Shown here: in pieces, positions 53,785 through 62,532 of the stretch
Layout: each line of letters starts with the position of its first letter
How positions within the stretch are numbered: position 1 is the stretch's first letter
Assembly (NCBI RefSeq): GCF_001653715.1
Contig: NZ_LWHQ01000002.1
Location: forward strand, 1 to 64,000
Direction: 5' to 3'
Length of the DNA stretch: 64,000 nucleotides
DNA from: Methylobacterium platani
GTDB lineage: Bacteria; Pseudomonadota; Alphaproteobacteria; Rhizobiales; Beijerinckiaceae
Position numbers and translations under genes: made by a program
The notes under the pieces: model-generated
What the model saw: only the letters and a program-made list of their open reading frames with translations
Told to the model about the DNA's origin: nothing
Databases searched by the model: none

Positions 53785-54960
53785 CTACCGCTTCTTGCCG
53801 GAACCGACCTGCTCGTCCCAGCGCCGGAACGCCACCACCAGCTTGTCGGCGTCGAGCGGCATCTCGATCGGGTGGTCGGCGATCATCGTGTCGTATTCCG
53901 GCCGGCCGAACTCCTTGAGCGCCGCGCGGCTCTCCGGCGGGGCCATGTCGAGGGTGACGCCCTTCACGGCCGGGCCGGGATAGAAGTAGCCCTCGTCGTA
54001 GGTGTAGGCCTGCTGCGCCGGCTGGAGCAGGAAGGCCATCAGGTCGAGGATGACCGCGAGCTTCTCCTCGGGCACGCCCTTCGGCACCGCCATGTAGTGG
54101 GCGTCGGCGACCCAGCGGAAGTTCTTCAGGGCGCCGACCTTGGCCTCCGCCGGCACGACGCCGAGCACGCGGGGATTGATGTCCCAGCCGGTGGTCGAGA
54201 CGACGATGTCGCGGCTGCCCTCGCCGAGCTCCTTCATCGTCTGCGAGGTGCCGCCCGGGTAGTAGTCGACCGTCTCGCCGATCGCCTTGAGATACTCCCA
54301 GGTCTTGTCCCAGCCCTTGTCCGGGTCGGCCGGGTTCGTGTCGCCGAGGATGTAGGGCAGGCCCATGATCCAGGTGCGGCCGGGGCCGGAATTGGCCGGG
54401 CGGGCATACATGAACTTGCCCTTGTTCTGGCGCGCCCAGGCCAGGAGCTCCTCGGCGCTGGTCGGCACCGTCTTCACCCGGTCGGGCATGTACTCGATCA
54501 GGGGCCCCGACGGGTACCAGGCGACGCACAGGCCCTGGTCCTGCGCCAGGCCGTTCAGCCGGAGCGCCGCCGGCTGGTAGATGTCGGCGGGCTTCGGCAG
54601 CTGGCCGGCATAGGGCTTCAGGTCGACCCAGAGCTTCTGCTCGATGCCGGCCGCGATGCCGTCGGTCCCGGTGAGGACGAGGTCGATGTCGACCCGGCCG
54701 GCGGCCTGCTGCGCCTTGAGCTTCGAGGGCAGCTCCGGCGCCGGGGCCTTGGTGAAGGCGAAGCGCGAGACGATCCCGGGCTTCGCCCGGCGATAGGCTT
54801 CGATCGCCTTCTGGGTCAGGGCGAGGTTGCCGGCGACGTCGACCACCGTGACGACGACGGGGGATTTCGGCAGGGGAAGCTGCGCGAAGGCCCGCCCGGA
54901 GAGGGCGAGACCGGTCCCGGCCGCGAGACCCGCGACCGCGCTGCGGCGTGTGATCGTCAT
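53785..54960 (-). CDS. ABC transporter substrate-binding protein, PotD/FbpA-like
   Basis: A 391-residue periplasmic protein. The N-terminus MTITRRSAVAGLAAGTGLAL with cleavage after GRAFA is a Tat-like or Sec signal (twin Arg at 5-6). The mature part is a cluster-D type two-lobed binding protein (VVVTVVDVAGNLAL start, PANSGPGRTWIMGLPYILGD in the hinge). The ligand could be a polyamine, metal chelate or organic compound. A -35-like TTGACG is present on the minus strand near 55057-55062. It heads the operon. Confidence 0.87.
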   Translation of the reverse strand: MTITRRSAVAGLAAGTGLALSGRAFAQLPLPKSPVVVTVVDVAGNLALTQKAIEAYRRAKPGIVSRFAFTKAPAPELPSKLKAQQAAGRVDIDLVLTGTDGIAAGIEQKLWVDLKPYAGQLPKPADIYQPAALRLNGLAQDQGLCVAWYPSGPLIEYMPDRVKTVPTSAEELLAWARQNKGKFMYARPANSGPGRTWIMGLPYILGDTNPADPDKGWDKTWEYLKAIGETVDYYPGGTSQTMKELGEGSRDIVVSTTGWDINPRVLGVVPAEAKVGALKNFRWVADAHYMAVPKGVPEEKLAVILDLMAFLLQPAQQAYTYDEGYFYPGPAVKGVTLDMAPPESRAALKEFGRPEYDTMIADHPIEMPLDADKLVVAFRRWDEQVGSGKKR

Positions 54961-55398
54961 GTTTCCCCCGGTTCCTGGCGCGCAGGCTCTGCCGGCCCGC
55001 GTTCGGCGACGCTCCGCGCCGCGCTCGCCATCCATTGGTGCACTAATATTTCAGCGCGTCAAGCCTGATGGAGCGCCGGGCCGAGGGAGGCGGACGCCGG
55101 GCTGAGGGAGGCGGACCTGGCCGCCGATCCGGGGGCGGCCGGCTCGACGACGCCCGCTGCTCCGCGCCCGCATGCGGAGGATGCGATCCGGGCGATCTCG
55201 CGACGTCGCCGGCGGCGCCTGCCGGCTTCGCCTCGCGTCCCGCTCGGAACGGTGCGTCCGCCGATCCAGCGGCGCCCGTCTTGCGTGGGCCGGGCGGTCG
55301 CAGGGGCGCGGGACCGGTTGCGCGACCCGGGCAGGGGCTGGTGCTCGATCGACCGTCGCGAGCAGGGCCGCCTTCGCCCGATCGGGCGAAGCGCCGCC
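54961..55398. other. intergenic region with tandem repeat and hairpins
   Basis: A 438-base gap. At 55075-55116 there are two 21-bp tandem copies differing at one base. A 7-bp hairpin is at 55119-55140 and a 20-bp perfect palindrome at 55372-55391. The binding-protein promoter lies at the left end, where an AT-rich patch (CACTAATATTTCAG) occurs. No gene is supported. Confidence 0.5.
55372..55391 (-). terminator. terminator/REP hairpin after the REC-GGDEF gene
   Basis: A perfect 20-bp palindrome (CTTCGCCCGA and its complement) eight bases beyond the stop codon. It is part of the repeat unit shared with 42008-42072. No T-run follows. Confidence 0.55.
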
Positions 55399-56301
55399 TT
55401 ACCCCGCCCGCGCCAGGATCAGGTCGGTGGCGGCCGAGACGACGCGGTTGCGGCCCGTCGTCTTGGCCTCGTAGAGCGCGATGTCGGCGCGCTTGAGCAG
55501 GCCGCCCACGGTCTCGCCTTCCGACCAGGTGCTGACGCCGAAGCTCGCGGTGAGCTGGACCGGTCCGCGCTGGCCCTTGAAGCGCAGCTGCGTGCAGCGC
55601 AGCCGCAGGCGGCCGGCGGCGGCCTCGGCCTCCTCCAGGCTGCGCCCGGGAAGCGCCAGGGCGAATTCCTCGCCGCCGAGGCGCCCGGCGATGCCGCCGG
55701 CTTCCGTCAGCAGTTCCTGCGCGACGCCGCGGATCGCCGTGTCGCCGACATCGTGGCCGTGCTGGTCGTTGACGGCCTTGAAGTGATCGATGTCGACGAG
55801 GATCATCGACAGCCGGCCGTGGGCGCCGGCCCGGTCGGCCGCCTCGCCGGCCCGTTGCAGGAAGGCGCGGCGGTTGAGGAGCCCGGTGAGCGCGTCGGTC
55901 TCGGCGAGCCGGATCAGCTCGCGCTGCATCCCGGTCATCCGCTCGGCGGCGCGCAGGCGGGCGTAGAGCTCCTCCGGGCCCGGGGGCTTGTCGATGAAGT
56001 CGTCCGAGCCGCTGTCGAGCGCCTCCGCCAGGTTGCGGGCGTTGCGGGCCGACGACATCGTGATGATGTAGAGCGGCCGGTGCGCATCCGCGAGCAGGCG
56101 CGCCGACCAGCACAGTTCGAGGCCGCCGAGGGGCCGGACCTCGAGGCTGGTGATCAGCGCCGTGACCGAGGCGTTGTCGGTGACGAAATCGAGCGCCTCG
56201 CGCGAATCCGTGAACGTGTCCACGGTATGGCCGCGGGGCGTCAGGAGACCGCTGATGACCTTGAGCACCACCCGGCTCGGATCGACGACGACGATGTGCA
56301 T
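55399..56301 (-). CDS. receiver-GGDEF protein (diguanylate cyclase) with non-canonical receiver
   Basis: A 300-residue cytosolic protein. The receiver-like domain (1-120) keeps Asp7 and Lys105 (DFIDKPPGPEEL), but the phosphoacceptor position is ALITSLEV with Ser52 in place of Asp. The GGDEF domain (135-295) has GGEEF at 209-213 and lacks the RxxD inhibition site. It should synthesise cyclic-di-GMP without classical phosphorylation control. The last residues DLILARAG are encoded within a repeat block also found at 42008-42028. A second ORF upstream on the other strand may share the promoter zone. Confidence 0.88.
   Translation of the reverse strand: MHIVVVDPSRVVLKVISGLLTPRGHTVDTFTDSREALDFVTDNASVTALITSLEVRPLGGLELCWSARLLADAHRPLYIITMSSARNARNLAEALDSGSDDFIDKPPGPEELYARLRAAERMTGMQRELIRLAETDALTGLLNRRAFLQRAGEAADRAGAHGRLSMILVDIDHFKAVNDQHGHDVGDTAIRGVAQELLTEAGGIAGRLGGEEFALALPGRSLEEAEAAAGRLRLRCTQLRFKGQRGPVQLTASFGVSTWSEGETVGGLLKRADIALYEAKTTGRNRVVSAATDLILARAG
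55406..55426. repeat. REP-like block, copy B (inside coding 3' end)
   Basis: Exact inverted match of 21 bases to 42008-42028. Here it overlaps codons for the last residues of the REC-GGDEF protein and is followed by the palindrome at 55372-55391. Confidence 0.55.
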
Positions 56302-56418
56302 GACGCCCCCAGGCAGGAGGACGGGCCCCCGCTTCCCCCGGGAAAAGGTTGCGCTCGAAGGATTAACGTCGCCTCAAGCCGGCGCGCGCAAGTGCAGGGA
56401 TAAGTGCGGAGGTCGACG

Positions 56419-56790
56419 GTGACGCGGACGAAGACGGCGGGCGGGGAGGCGGACCCGGGGACGGCCGTGCCGGTCACGCCGGACGGACGCTACATCGTGG
56501 TGCGCGGGCGGCTGTGGCGGCGCAGCGACCCGGGCCTGGCGCCGGAGCGCCGCGAGGCGCTGGTGCACGACCTGATGCAGGCCCGCCGTGCGGTGCGCGA
56601 GGCCAAGCGGGAGGACGGCGCGGCCGGGGGCGAGGCCCTCGCCGCGGCCCGCGCGGCGGTCGACGCGGCCAAGCACGGCCTGGGCGAGCGCGGACCGCCC
56701 TGGTGGACGGACGGGGCGCCGGACTACAACCGCCACCTCGCCCGCAACACGCCCTACGCGGCGTGGTTCGCGGGGCTGGGGGAGGGGTGA
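56419..56790 (+). CDS. conserved hypothetical protein, 123 residues
   Basis: A small soluble protein with an N-terminal TPDGRYIVVRGRLWRRSDPGL segment, a helical middle (LVHDLMQARRAVREAKRE) and a C-terminal GPPWWTDGAPDYNRHLARNTPYAAWF. Proteins with this arrangement occur widely in proteobacteria without known function. GGAGG at 56408-56412 places the GTG at 56419 as start; a GTG at 56404 is less likely. It is divergent from the REC-GGDEF gene and convergent to the IclR regulator gene. Confidence 0.78.
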   Translation: MTRTKTAGGEADPGTAVPVTPDGRYIVVRGRLWRRSDPGLAPERREALVHDLMQARRAVREAKREDGAAGGEALAAARAAVDAAKHGLGERGPPWWTDGAPDYNRHLARNTPYAAWFAGLGEG

Positions 56791-56803
56791 GCGGGGCGCG
56801 CCC

Positions 56804-57643
56804 TCAATCGACGATCCCGAGCGCGCGCATCCGCCCGATCGTCTCCATCAGCTTCGGTCCGGTGTCGCGGCGCAGGACCTCCTCGGTGAGGAGGAAGGCG
56901 GGGCCGCTGATATTGACCGCGAAGTGGCCCCGCCCGCCCGGCGCGTGGATCGGGGCCGCGACGGCGTTGATGTCCTGGTGCCAGATGCCGACGCCGACGC
57001 AGAAGCCGTCCCGGGCGATCTCGCCGGCGCAGCGGCGGTAGGTCTGCTCCAGCCGGCCGGCATCGGCGCCCTCGCGGCGCAGGCGGGTGAGGATGGCGGC
57101 GCGCTCCCCCTCGTCGAGGCTCGCCAGCGTCGCCATGCCCATGGCGCTGCGGGCCAGCGGCAGGTGGAACCCGACCTCGCTCGACAGGACGATGCGCTGG
57201 CCCTGGCCGCGCCAGAGCTGGACGTAGACGCTCGACAGCCCGTCGAGCAGGCCGAGGGCGACGTGGGCCTGCACCGCCGTGGCGAGGTCCTGCAGGAACG
57301 GCTTGACCATCTGTGGGAACGAGTTCTGGCGCAGGAAGGCCGAGCTGAGCGCCAGCACCGCGGGGCCGAGGCCGTAGCGCTCGCCCTCCGGCTCGTGCAC
57401 CAGGTAGCCCAGCGAGAGAAGCGTGTGGGTCAGGCGCGAGACCGTGGGCTTGGGCAGGCCGGTGCGGGCGGCGATCTCGCGGTTGCCCAGCATCTCGGCG
57501 GCGTCCCGGAAGACGCGCAGCACCTGGAGGCCGCGGGCGAGCGCCGTGACGAACTGCCGGTCGCCGTCCTCGCTCTCCGCCGGGCCGTCCGCCATCGGGT
57601 TCCGCGTGGTCGCGTCGATGCGCGCCGCCATCGCCTGTGCCAT
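56804..57643 (-). CDS. IclR-family transcriptional regulator
   Basis: A 279-residue regulator. The winged helix-turn-helix (about 30-92) contains NREIAARTGLPKPTVSRLTHTL, and the effector domain (about 105-270) has the VGFHLPLARSAMGMA and GFCVGVGIWHQDINAVAAPI motifs. GGGGGAGG lies seven bases before the ATG. It is divergent from the five-gene importer operon, which it probably controls with a small acid as effector. Confidence 0.9.
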   Translation of the reverse strand: MAQAMAARIDATTRNPMADGPAESEDGDRQFVTALARGLQVLRVFRDAAEMLGNREIAARTGLPKPTVSRLTHTLLSLGYLVHEPEGERYGLGPAVLALSSAFLRQNSFPQMVKPFLQDLATAVQAHVALGLLDGLSSVYVQLWRGQGQRIVLSSEVGFHLPLARSAMGMATLASLDEGERAAILTRLRREGADAGRLEQTYRRCAGEIARDGFCVGVGIWHQDINAVAAPIHAPGGRGHFAVNISGPAFLLTEEVLRRDTGPKLMETIGRMRALGIVD

Positions 57644-57780
57644 GCTGCCGCCTCCCCCGATCCGGCCGTGCTTCTGGTCCGTGCGCTTGGGTCCGCGCAC
57701 TTGGTCCCGCGGTCCCCGACCGCCTCGCCCCGGGCCGTCCTAAGGTGACGATGCCGCGCCGCCTCGGCAACATGTTTCGC

Positions 57781-57803
57781 GATGCGGATCGGAATTTCGC
57801 ATC
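57781..57803. promoter_or_regulatory. possible IclR operator
   Basis: GATGCG (57781-57786), 11 bases, CGCATC (57798-57803), in the 272-base divergent region. TTTCGC occurs at 57775-57780 and again at 57795-57800, giving a direct repeat with 20-base period. A -35-like TTGACC follows at 57804-57809, so binding could block the importer promoter. Confidence 0.35.
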
Positions 57804-57915
57804 TTGACCAGCCCAGGACCGGGAGGCAGTGTTCGCCCGAGGCGGGGCAACCCGCCGGCGACGCCGAATACGGCGCGCCCATAAGAATTCGGGAACGCCA
57901 TTCCAGGAGGACGCC

Positions 57916-59154
57916 TTGGTCAAGACCCTCGCGCGCATCACGGCCGCCGGCCTCGTCGCCTTGGCAGCCTCGACTGCGCTCGCCGCGCCGATGAGCCTGA
58001 AGATCGCCTTCGTCGATCCGCTCTCCGGCGGCGGGGCCAGCACCGGCGAGGCCGGGCTGAAGACCTTCCAGTTCATGGCCGACCAGCTCAACGCCAAGAA
58101 CCCCGACCTGAAGCTCGAGGTGACCGGCTACGACAACAAGCTCAATCCGCAGGAGAGCCTGGTCCAGCTCCAGAAGGCGATCGATTCCGGCGCGCGCATC
58201 GTGGTGCAGGGCAACGGCTCCTCGGTCGGTGCCGCGCTGATCGACTTCGTCGGCAAGTACAACGACCGCAATCCCGGCAAGGAGATCATCTATCTCAACT
58301 ACGCCGCGGTCGATCCGTCGCTGACGAACGCCAAGTGCAATTACTGGCACTTCCGGTTCGATGCCAATTCCGACATCAAGATGGCGGCCCTGACCAACTA
58401 CATCAAGGGCAAGCCTGAGATCAAGAAAGTCTACCTGATCAATCAGGATTACTCGCACGGCCAGGCGGTGCGCGCCGCCGCCCGGGCGATGCTGAAGGAG
58501 AAGCGGCCCGACATCCAGATCGTCGGCGACGAGGTGGCGCCGCTGCAGAAGGTCAACGACTTCTCGCCCTACATCGCCAAGATCAAGGCCTCGGGCGCCG
58601 ACACGGTGATCACCGGCAACTGGGCGCAGGACATGTCGTTGCTGCTCAAGGCGGCGGGCGATGCCGGATTGCAGGCCAAGTTCTACACCTATTACGGCGG
58701 CGGCAGCGGCGGGCCGACGGCGATCAAGCAGGCGAACCTGCCCGATCACGTCTACCAGATCTCCGAGGGCTACGCGAATATCGACTACAAGCCCGCGCAC
58801 GACTTCGAGACCGCCTTCCGCGCCAAGACCGGCCAGGAGCTCACCTACGCGCGCATCGTCAACCTGATGAACGTGCTGTCGAAGGCGACGCTCACCGCCA
58901 AGTCGACCGACCCGAAGGCGATCGCCAAGGCGATGGACTCGATCCACAACGACACGCTCTACGGCAAGGACAGCTTCATCCGGCCGGACGACCACCAGAT
59001 CTTCCAGCCGATCTACATCTCGCGCTTCGGCCCGGTCGACACCTCGAAGGTGCTCGACAGCGAGAATACCGGCTGGGGCTGGACCGGCGACGGCGTGGTC
59101 GAGGCGAAGGACACCCTGCTGCCGACCACCTGCAAGATGGACCGCCCGAGCTGA
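57916..59154 (+). CDS. ABC transporter substrate-binding protein, branched-chain amino acid type
   Basis: A 412-residue periplasmic protein of the type I LivK/LivJ fold. Signal peptide residues 1-22 (TLARITAAGLVALAASTALA). The mature start LKIAFVDPLSGGGASTGEAGLKTFQF is the family pattern. A TTG start is used: AGGAGG lies six bases upstream and the next codons make a perfect signal peptide. The ligand may be an amino acid or an aromatic/aliphatic acid, since IclR-linked systems often import aromatic acids. It is first in the operon with the livHMGF-like genes, separated by a REP-containing gap. Confidence 0.9.
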   Translation: MVKTLARITAAGLVALAASTALAAPMSLKIAFVDPLSGGGASTGEAGLKTFQFMADQLNAKNPDLKLEVTGYDNKLNPQESLVQLQKAIDSGARIVVQGNGSSVGAALIDFVGKYNDRNPGKEIIYLNYAAVDPSLTNAKCNYWHFRFDANSDIKMAALTNYIKGKPEIKKVYLINQDYSHGQAVRAAARAMLKEKRPDIQIVGDEVAPLQKVNDFSPYIAKIKASGADTVITGNWAQDMSLLLKAAGDAGLQAKFYTYYGGGSGGPTAIKQANLPDHVYQISEGYANIDYKPAHDFETAFRAKTGQELTYARIVNLMNVLSKATLTAKSTDPKAIAKAMDSIHNDTLYGKDSFIRPDDHQIFQPIYISRFGPVDTSKVLDSENTGWGWTGDGVVEAKDTLLPTTCKMDRPS

Positions 59155-59224
59155 GGCGAGGGGAGGGGCGGCGTTCCGGGTGCCGGGGCGCCGCTTCGGT
59201 TCGCTTCCGGAACGCAACGGCCCC

Positions 59225-59386
59225 GTCCCGGGCGCATGCGGCGTCGGCGGAAATGCGACCCGGGATCCGGCATGACGAGTCGCGAAGCGTCTGTACGACT
59301 GCGACGCTGCAAAGGTTGAGCCGCTTCGCGGCACTTCCTGTGCTGGATCCCGGATCTCCTTCCACGTCGTTCCAGTCGTCCGGGAC
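59225..59386. repeat. REP-like inverted pair between binding protein and permease genes
   Basis: Unit 1 at 59225-59268 and unit 2 at 59345-59386, in opposite orientation, share GTCCCGG at one end and CCGGGATCC at the other with diverged centres. They form a large imperfect hairpin in the 320-base space between the first and second genes of the operon. This may lower expression of the permeases relative to the binding protein. The gap holds no gene. Confidence 0.5.
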
Positions 59387-59474
59387 AGGGTGGAGCTGAT
59401 ACAGTCCAAACCGGCGGGTGCCTCCGCCGATCGCCCGCTACTCCGAGACACCGCACCGGCAGGAGACCCCCCGC

Positions 59475-60428
59475 GTGCTCGAACTCGTCATCATCTCGAC
59501 GCTGAACGGCGTGCTCTACGGGATGCTGCTCTTCCTGATGGCGAGCGGCCTGACCCTGATCTTCAGCATGATGGGCGTGCTGAACTTCGCGCATGCCAGC
59601 TTCTACATGCTGGGGGCGTTCTTCGGCTATCAGATCAGCAAGTTCACCGGGTTCTGGATCGGCCTCGTCGCCGCCCCGGTCGTCGTCGGCGGCATCGGGG
59701 CACTCGTCGAGCGCTACGGCCTGCGCAACGTCCACCGCCACGGCCACGTGCCCGAGCTGCTCTTCACCTTCGGCCTCGCCTACGTGATCGAGGAGGTGGT
59801 GCAGATGGTCTGGGGCAAGCTGCCAGTGGATTACCGGGTCCCGGCGGTGCTCGACTTCCCGGCCTTCACGGTGTTCGGCACCAACTACCCGGCCTACAAG
59901 CTGTTCATGCTGGCGATCTCGGTGGCGATCTTCCTCGCGCTCCTCGCCGTGCTGACCCGGACCCGGGTCGGGCTGATCATCCAGGCGGCGCTGACCCATC
60001 CCAACATGGTGGCGATGCTCGGCCACGACGTGCCGAAGGTGTTCATGCTGGTCTTCGGCGTCGGCACCGGGCTTGCCGCCGTGGCGGGCGTCATCGCCGG
60101 GCCGGCGCTGGTCACCCAGGCCAACATGGCGGGCCTGCTCGGGCCGATCCTGTTCGTGGTCGTGGTGGTGGGGGGCCTCGGCTCGCTCACCGGGGCCTTC
60201 GCGGCCTCGCTGCTGATCGGTCTCGTCCAGACCTTCGCGATCTCGCTCGACGTCTCCGTCGCCAGCGTGTTCCGGGCGGTCGGCATCGACGCCACCCCGT
60301 CGGAGGGCGTGCTCGGCGACCTGTGGAACGTGACGATCGCCCAGGTCGGGCCGATCATCCCCTACCTCCTGCTGGTCCTCGTGCTGATCGCGCGGCCGAC
60401 CGGCCTGCTCGGGAACCGCGAAGCATGA
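59475..60428 (+). CDS. livH: branched-chain amino acid ABC transporter permease, LivH type
   Basis: A 317-residue protein with about eight membrane helices. LNGVLYGMLLFLMASGLTLIFSMMGVLNFAHA is the LivH opening, and the EAA-like ALTHPNMVAMLGHDV loop follows. The GTG start has AGGAG nine bases upstream. It forms the membrane channel with LivM and overlaps it by four bases. Confidence 0.9.
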   Translation: MLELVIISTLNGVLYGMLLFLMASGLTLIFSMMGVLNFAHASFYMLGAFFGYQISKFTGFWIGLVAAPVVVGGIGALVERYGLRNVHRHGHVPELLFTFGLAYVIEEVVQMVWGKLPVDYRVPAVLDFPAFTVFGTNYPAYKLFMLAISVAIFLALLAVLTRTRVGLIIQAALTHPNMVAMLGHDVPKVFMLVFGVGTGLAAVAGVIAGPALVTQANMAGLLGPILFVVVVVGGLGSLTGAFAASLLIGLVQTFAISLDVSVASVFRAVGIDATPSEGVLGDLWNVTIAQVGPIIPYLLLVLVLIARPTGLLGNREA

Positions 60429-61756
60429 GCGACCTCGCCGACATCGCGCCGTCCGGGACGCTCGCGCAGCAGGCAGGCAGCCGCCCGTCGATCCGCCCGC
60501 GCGGCGCAGGGATCGTCGCCCAGGTCCTGCCCTGGCTGCTGGCCGCCGCCATCCTGGTCGCGGCGCCCCTCGTCTTCACCAGCGGCACCGCGCTGACCAT
60601 GATGAGCCTGATGGGCATCATGGTGGTGTTCGCCCTGTCCTACAACATGCTGCTCGGCCAGACCGGGCTCCTGTCCTTCGGCCACGCGGTCTATTACGGC
60701 CTGGGCGCCTTCTTCACCGTCCACGCGATGAACGTGGTGGCCCTCAACCGCCTGCCGCTGCCGCTGCCGCTGATGCCGGTGGTCGGCGGCCTCGCCGGCC
60801 TCGCCTTCGGCATCGTGTTCGGGGCGATCTCGACGAGGCGCGCCGGCACCGTCTTCGCGATGATCTCGCTCGGCATCGCCGAGCTGGTCTCGTCCGGCTC
60901 GAACATCCTGCGCAGCTTCTTCGGCGGCGAGGAGGGCATCACCGCCAACCGCACCAAGATGCTGCGGCTGTTCGACCTCAGCTTCGGCCCGCAGATCCAG
61001 GTCTACTACCTGATCGCCGCCTGGTGCCTGATCTGCGCCGTGGCGATGTACGCCATCACCCGCACGCCGCTCGGGCGGCTGTGCAACGCCGTGCGCGAGA
61101 ACCCGGAGCGGGTCGAGTTCCTGGGCTACGAGCCGCAGGCGATCCGCATCGCCGCCTTCTGCCTCTCGGCCCTGTTCGCCGGGGTCGCCGGCTCGCTCGC
61201 GGCGATCAACTTCGAGATCGCGAACTCGGCCTATCTCGGCGTGCACCAGTCCGGCGTGGTGCTGCTCGCGGCCTTCATCGGCGGCATCGGCACCTTCGTC
61301 GGGCCGGTGGTCGGCGCCGTGGTGGTGACGCTGCTGCAGGTCTCCCTCAGCGATCTCACGGAGGTCTGGCAGCTCTATTTCGGGCTCCTGTTCATCGCCA
61401 TCGTGATGTTCGCCCCCGGCGGCATCGCCGGCCTCGCCCTGATGCACGGCCCGCTCATCCGGGCCGGCACCGCCCACCGGCTGCTCCCGGCCTACCTCCT
61501 GGCCCTCGGGCCGCTCCTCGTCATGCTCGCCGGCGCGATCGCGCTGATCGAGATGGCGTTCCGGATGCTGGTGAGGGCGGGCGACGGGACCGAGATGAGC
61601 CTGATCGGCATCCCCCTCGACGCCGCCCACATCCTGCCCTGGATCGTCGCCGGTGCGATGGCCGTCGGCGGCGGGCTCGCCTTGCGGGCCGTGCTCCCGC
61701 GGGTGACCGCCGCCTGGCACGAGGCCTCCGCCGCCGCCAAGGAGAAGCTGGCATGA
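60425..61756 (+). CDS. livM: branched-chain amino acid ABC transporter permease, LivM type, with C-terminal extension
   Basis: A 443-residue permease. After a polar 30-residue N-terminus the LivM core spans about 35-350 (LSYNMLLGQTGLLSFGHAVYYGLGA, ENPERVEFLGYEPQAIRIAAF). Beyond it lie about 90 residues with two more hydrophobic helices and a charged tail. Typical LivM proteins are shorter by roughly that amount. It overlaps livH and livG by four bases each. Confidence 0.88.
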   Translation: MSDLADIAPSGTLAQQAGSRPSIRPRGAGIVAQVLPWLLAAAILVAAPLVFTSGTALTMMSLMGIMVVFALSYNMLLGQTGLLSFGHAVYYGLGAFFTVHAMNVVALNRLPLPLPLMPVVGGLAGLAFGIVFGAISTRRAGTVFAMISLGIAELVSSGSNILRSFFGGEEGITANRTKMLRLFDLSFGPQIQVYYLIAAWCLICAVAMYAITRTPLGRLCNAVRENPERVEFLGYEPQAIRIAAFCLSALFAGVAGSLAAINFEIANSAYLGVHQSGVVLLAAFIGGIGTFVGPVVGAVVVTLLQVSLSDLTEVWQLYFGLLFIAIVMFAPGGIAGLALMHGPLIRAGTAHRLLPAYLLALGPLLVMLAGAIALIEMAFRMLVRAGDGTEMSLIGIPLDAAHILPWIVAGAMAVGGGLALRAVLPRVTAAWHEASAAAKEKLA

Positions 61757-62532
61757 GCCCCGCGAGCCTGAGCGCCCCCGCGATCGAATTGTCCGGCGTC
61801 CACAAGAGCTTCGGCCCGGCCAAGATCATCAACGGCGTCGACCTGTCGGTGCCGGCGGGCGAGCGCCACGCCATCATCGGGCCGAACGGGGCCGGCAAGT
61901 CGACCCTGTTCCACCTGATCAGCGGCCGTTTCGCGCCGACGAGCGGCACGATCCGGCTCGAGGGCCAGGACATCACCGGCTGGCGCCCGGCGGCGATCAA
62001 CCGGGCCGGCCTCGCCCGCAGCTTCCAGGTCACCAACATCTTCCCCAAGCTCAGCGTGTGGGAGAACGTGCGCTGCGCGGTGCTGCGCGCGATGGGCCAC
62101 GGCCCGTCCTTCTGGCGTGGGGTCGAGGGGCTGCCCGGCGTGGCCGAGCGCACGGAGGAGATCCTCACCCGCATCCGCCTCGGCCACCGCGCCGGGATCG
62201 CCGCGGGGCTCCTCGCCTATGCCGAGCAGCGGGCGCTCGAGATCGGCATCGCCATCGCCAGCGACGCCAAGGTCATCCTCCTCGACGAGCCGATGGCCGG
62301 CATGAGCCACAGCGAGAGCGAGCACGCGACCCAGCTGATCCGCGAGGTCACCACCGGCCGCACGCTCCTGATGGTCGAGCACGACATGGCGGTGGTGTTC
62401 GGGCTCGCCGACCGCATCTCGGTGCTGGTCTACGGCCGCATCATCGCCACCGACACGCCAGCCCGCATCCGGGAGAACCGCGCCGTGCAGGAAGCCTATC
62501 TGGGCGTCGCCACCGGGGAGGAGGCCGCGTGA
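61753..62532 (+). CDS. livG: branched-chain amino acid ABC transporter ATPase, LivG type
   Basis: A 259-residue ATPase. Walker A GPNGAGKST, Q-loop segment ARSFQVTNIFPKLSVWENV, Walker B VILLDEPMAGMS and H-loop VEHDM are intact. The signature is LAYAEQRALEIGIAI, a variant typical of LivG. Overlaps with both neighbours show tight coupling. It partners LivF. Confidence 0.9.
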   Translation: MSPASLSAPAIELSGVHKSFGPAKIINGVDLSVPAGERHAIIGPNGAGKSTLFHLISGRFAPTSGTIRLEGQDITGWRPAAINRAGLARSFQVTNIFPKLSVWENVRCAVLRAMGHGPSFWRGVEGLPGVAERTEEILTRIRLGHRAGIAAGLLAYAEQRALEIGIAIASDAKVILLDEPMAGMSHSESEHATQLIREVTTGRTLLMVEHDMAVVFGLADRISVLVYGRIIATDTPARIRENRAVQEAYLGVATGEEAA

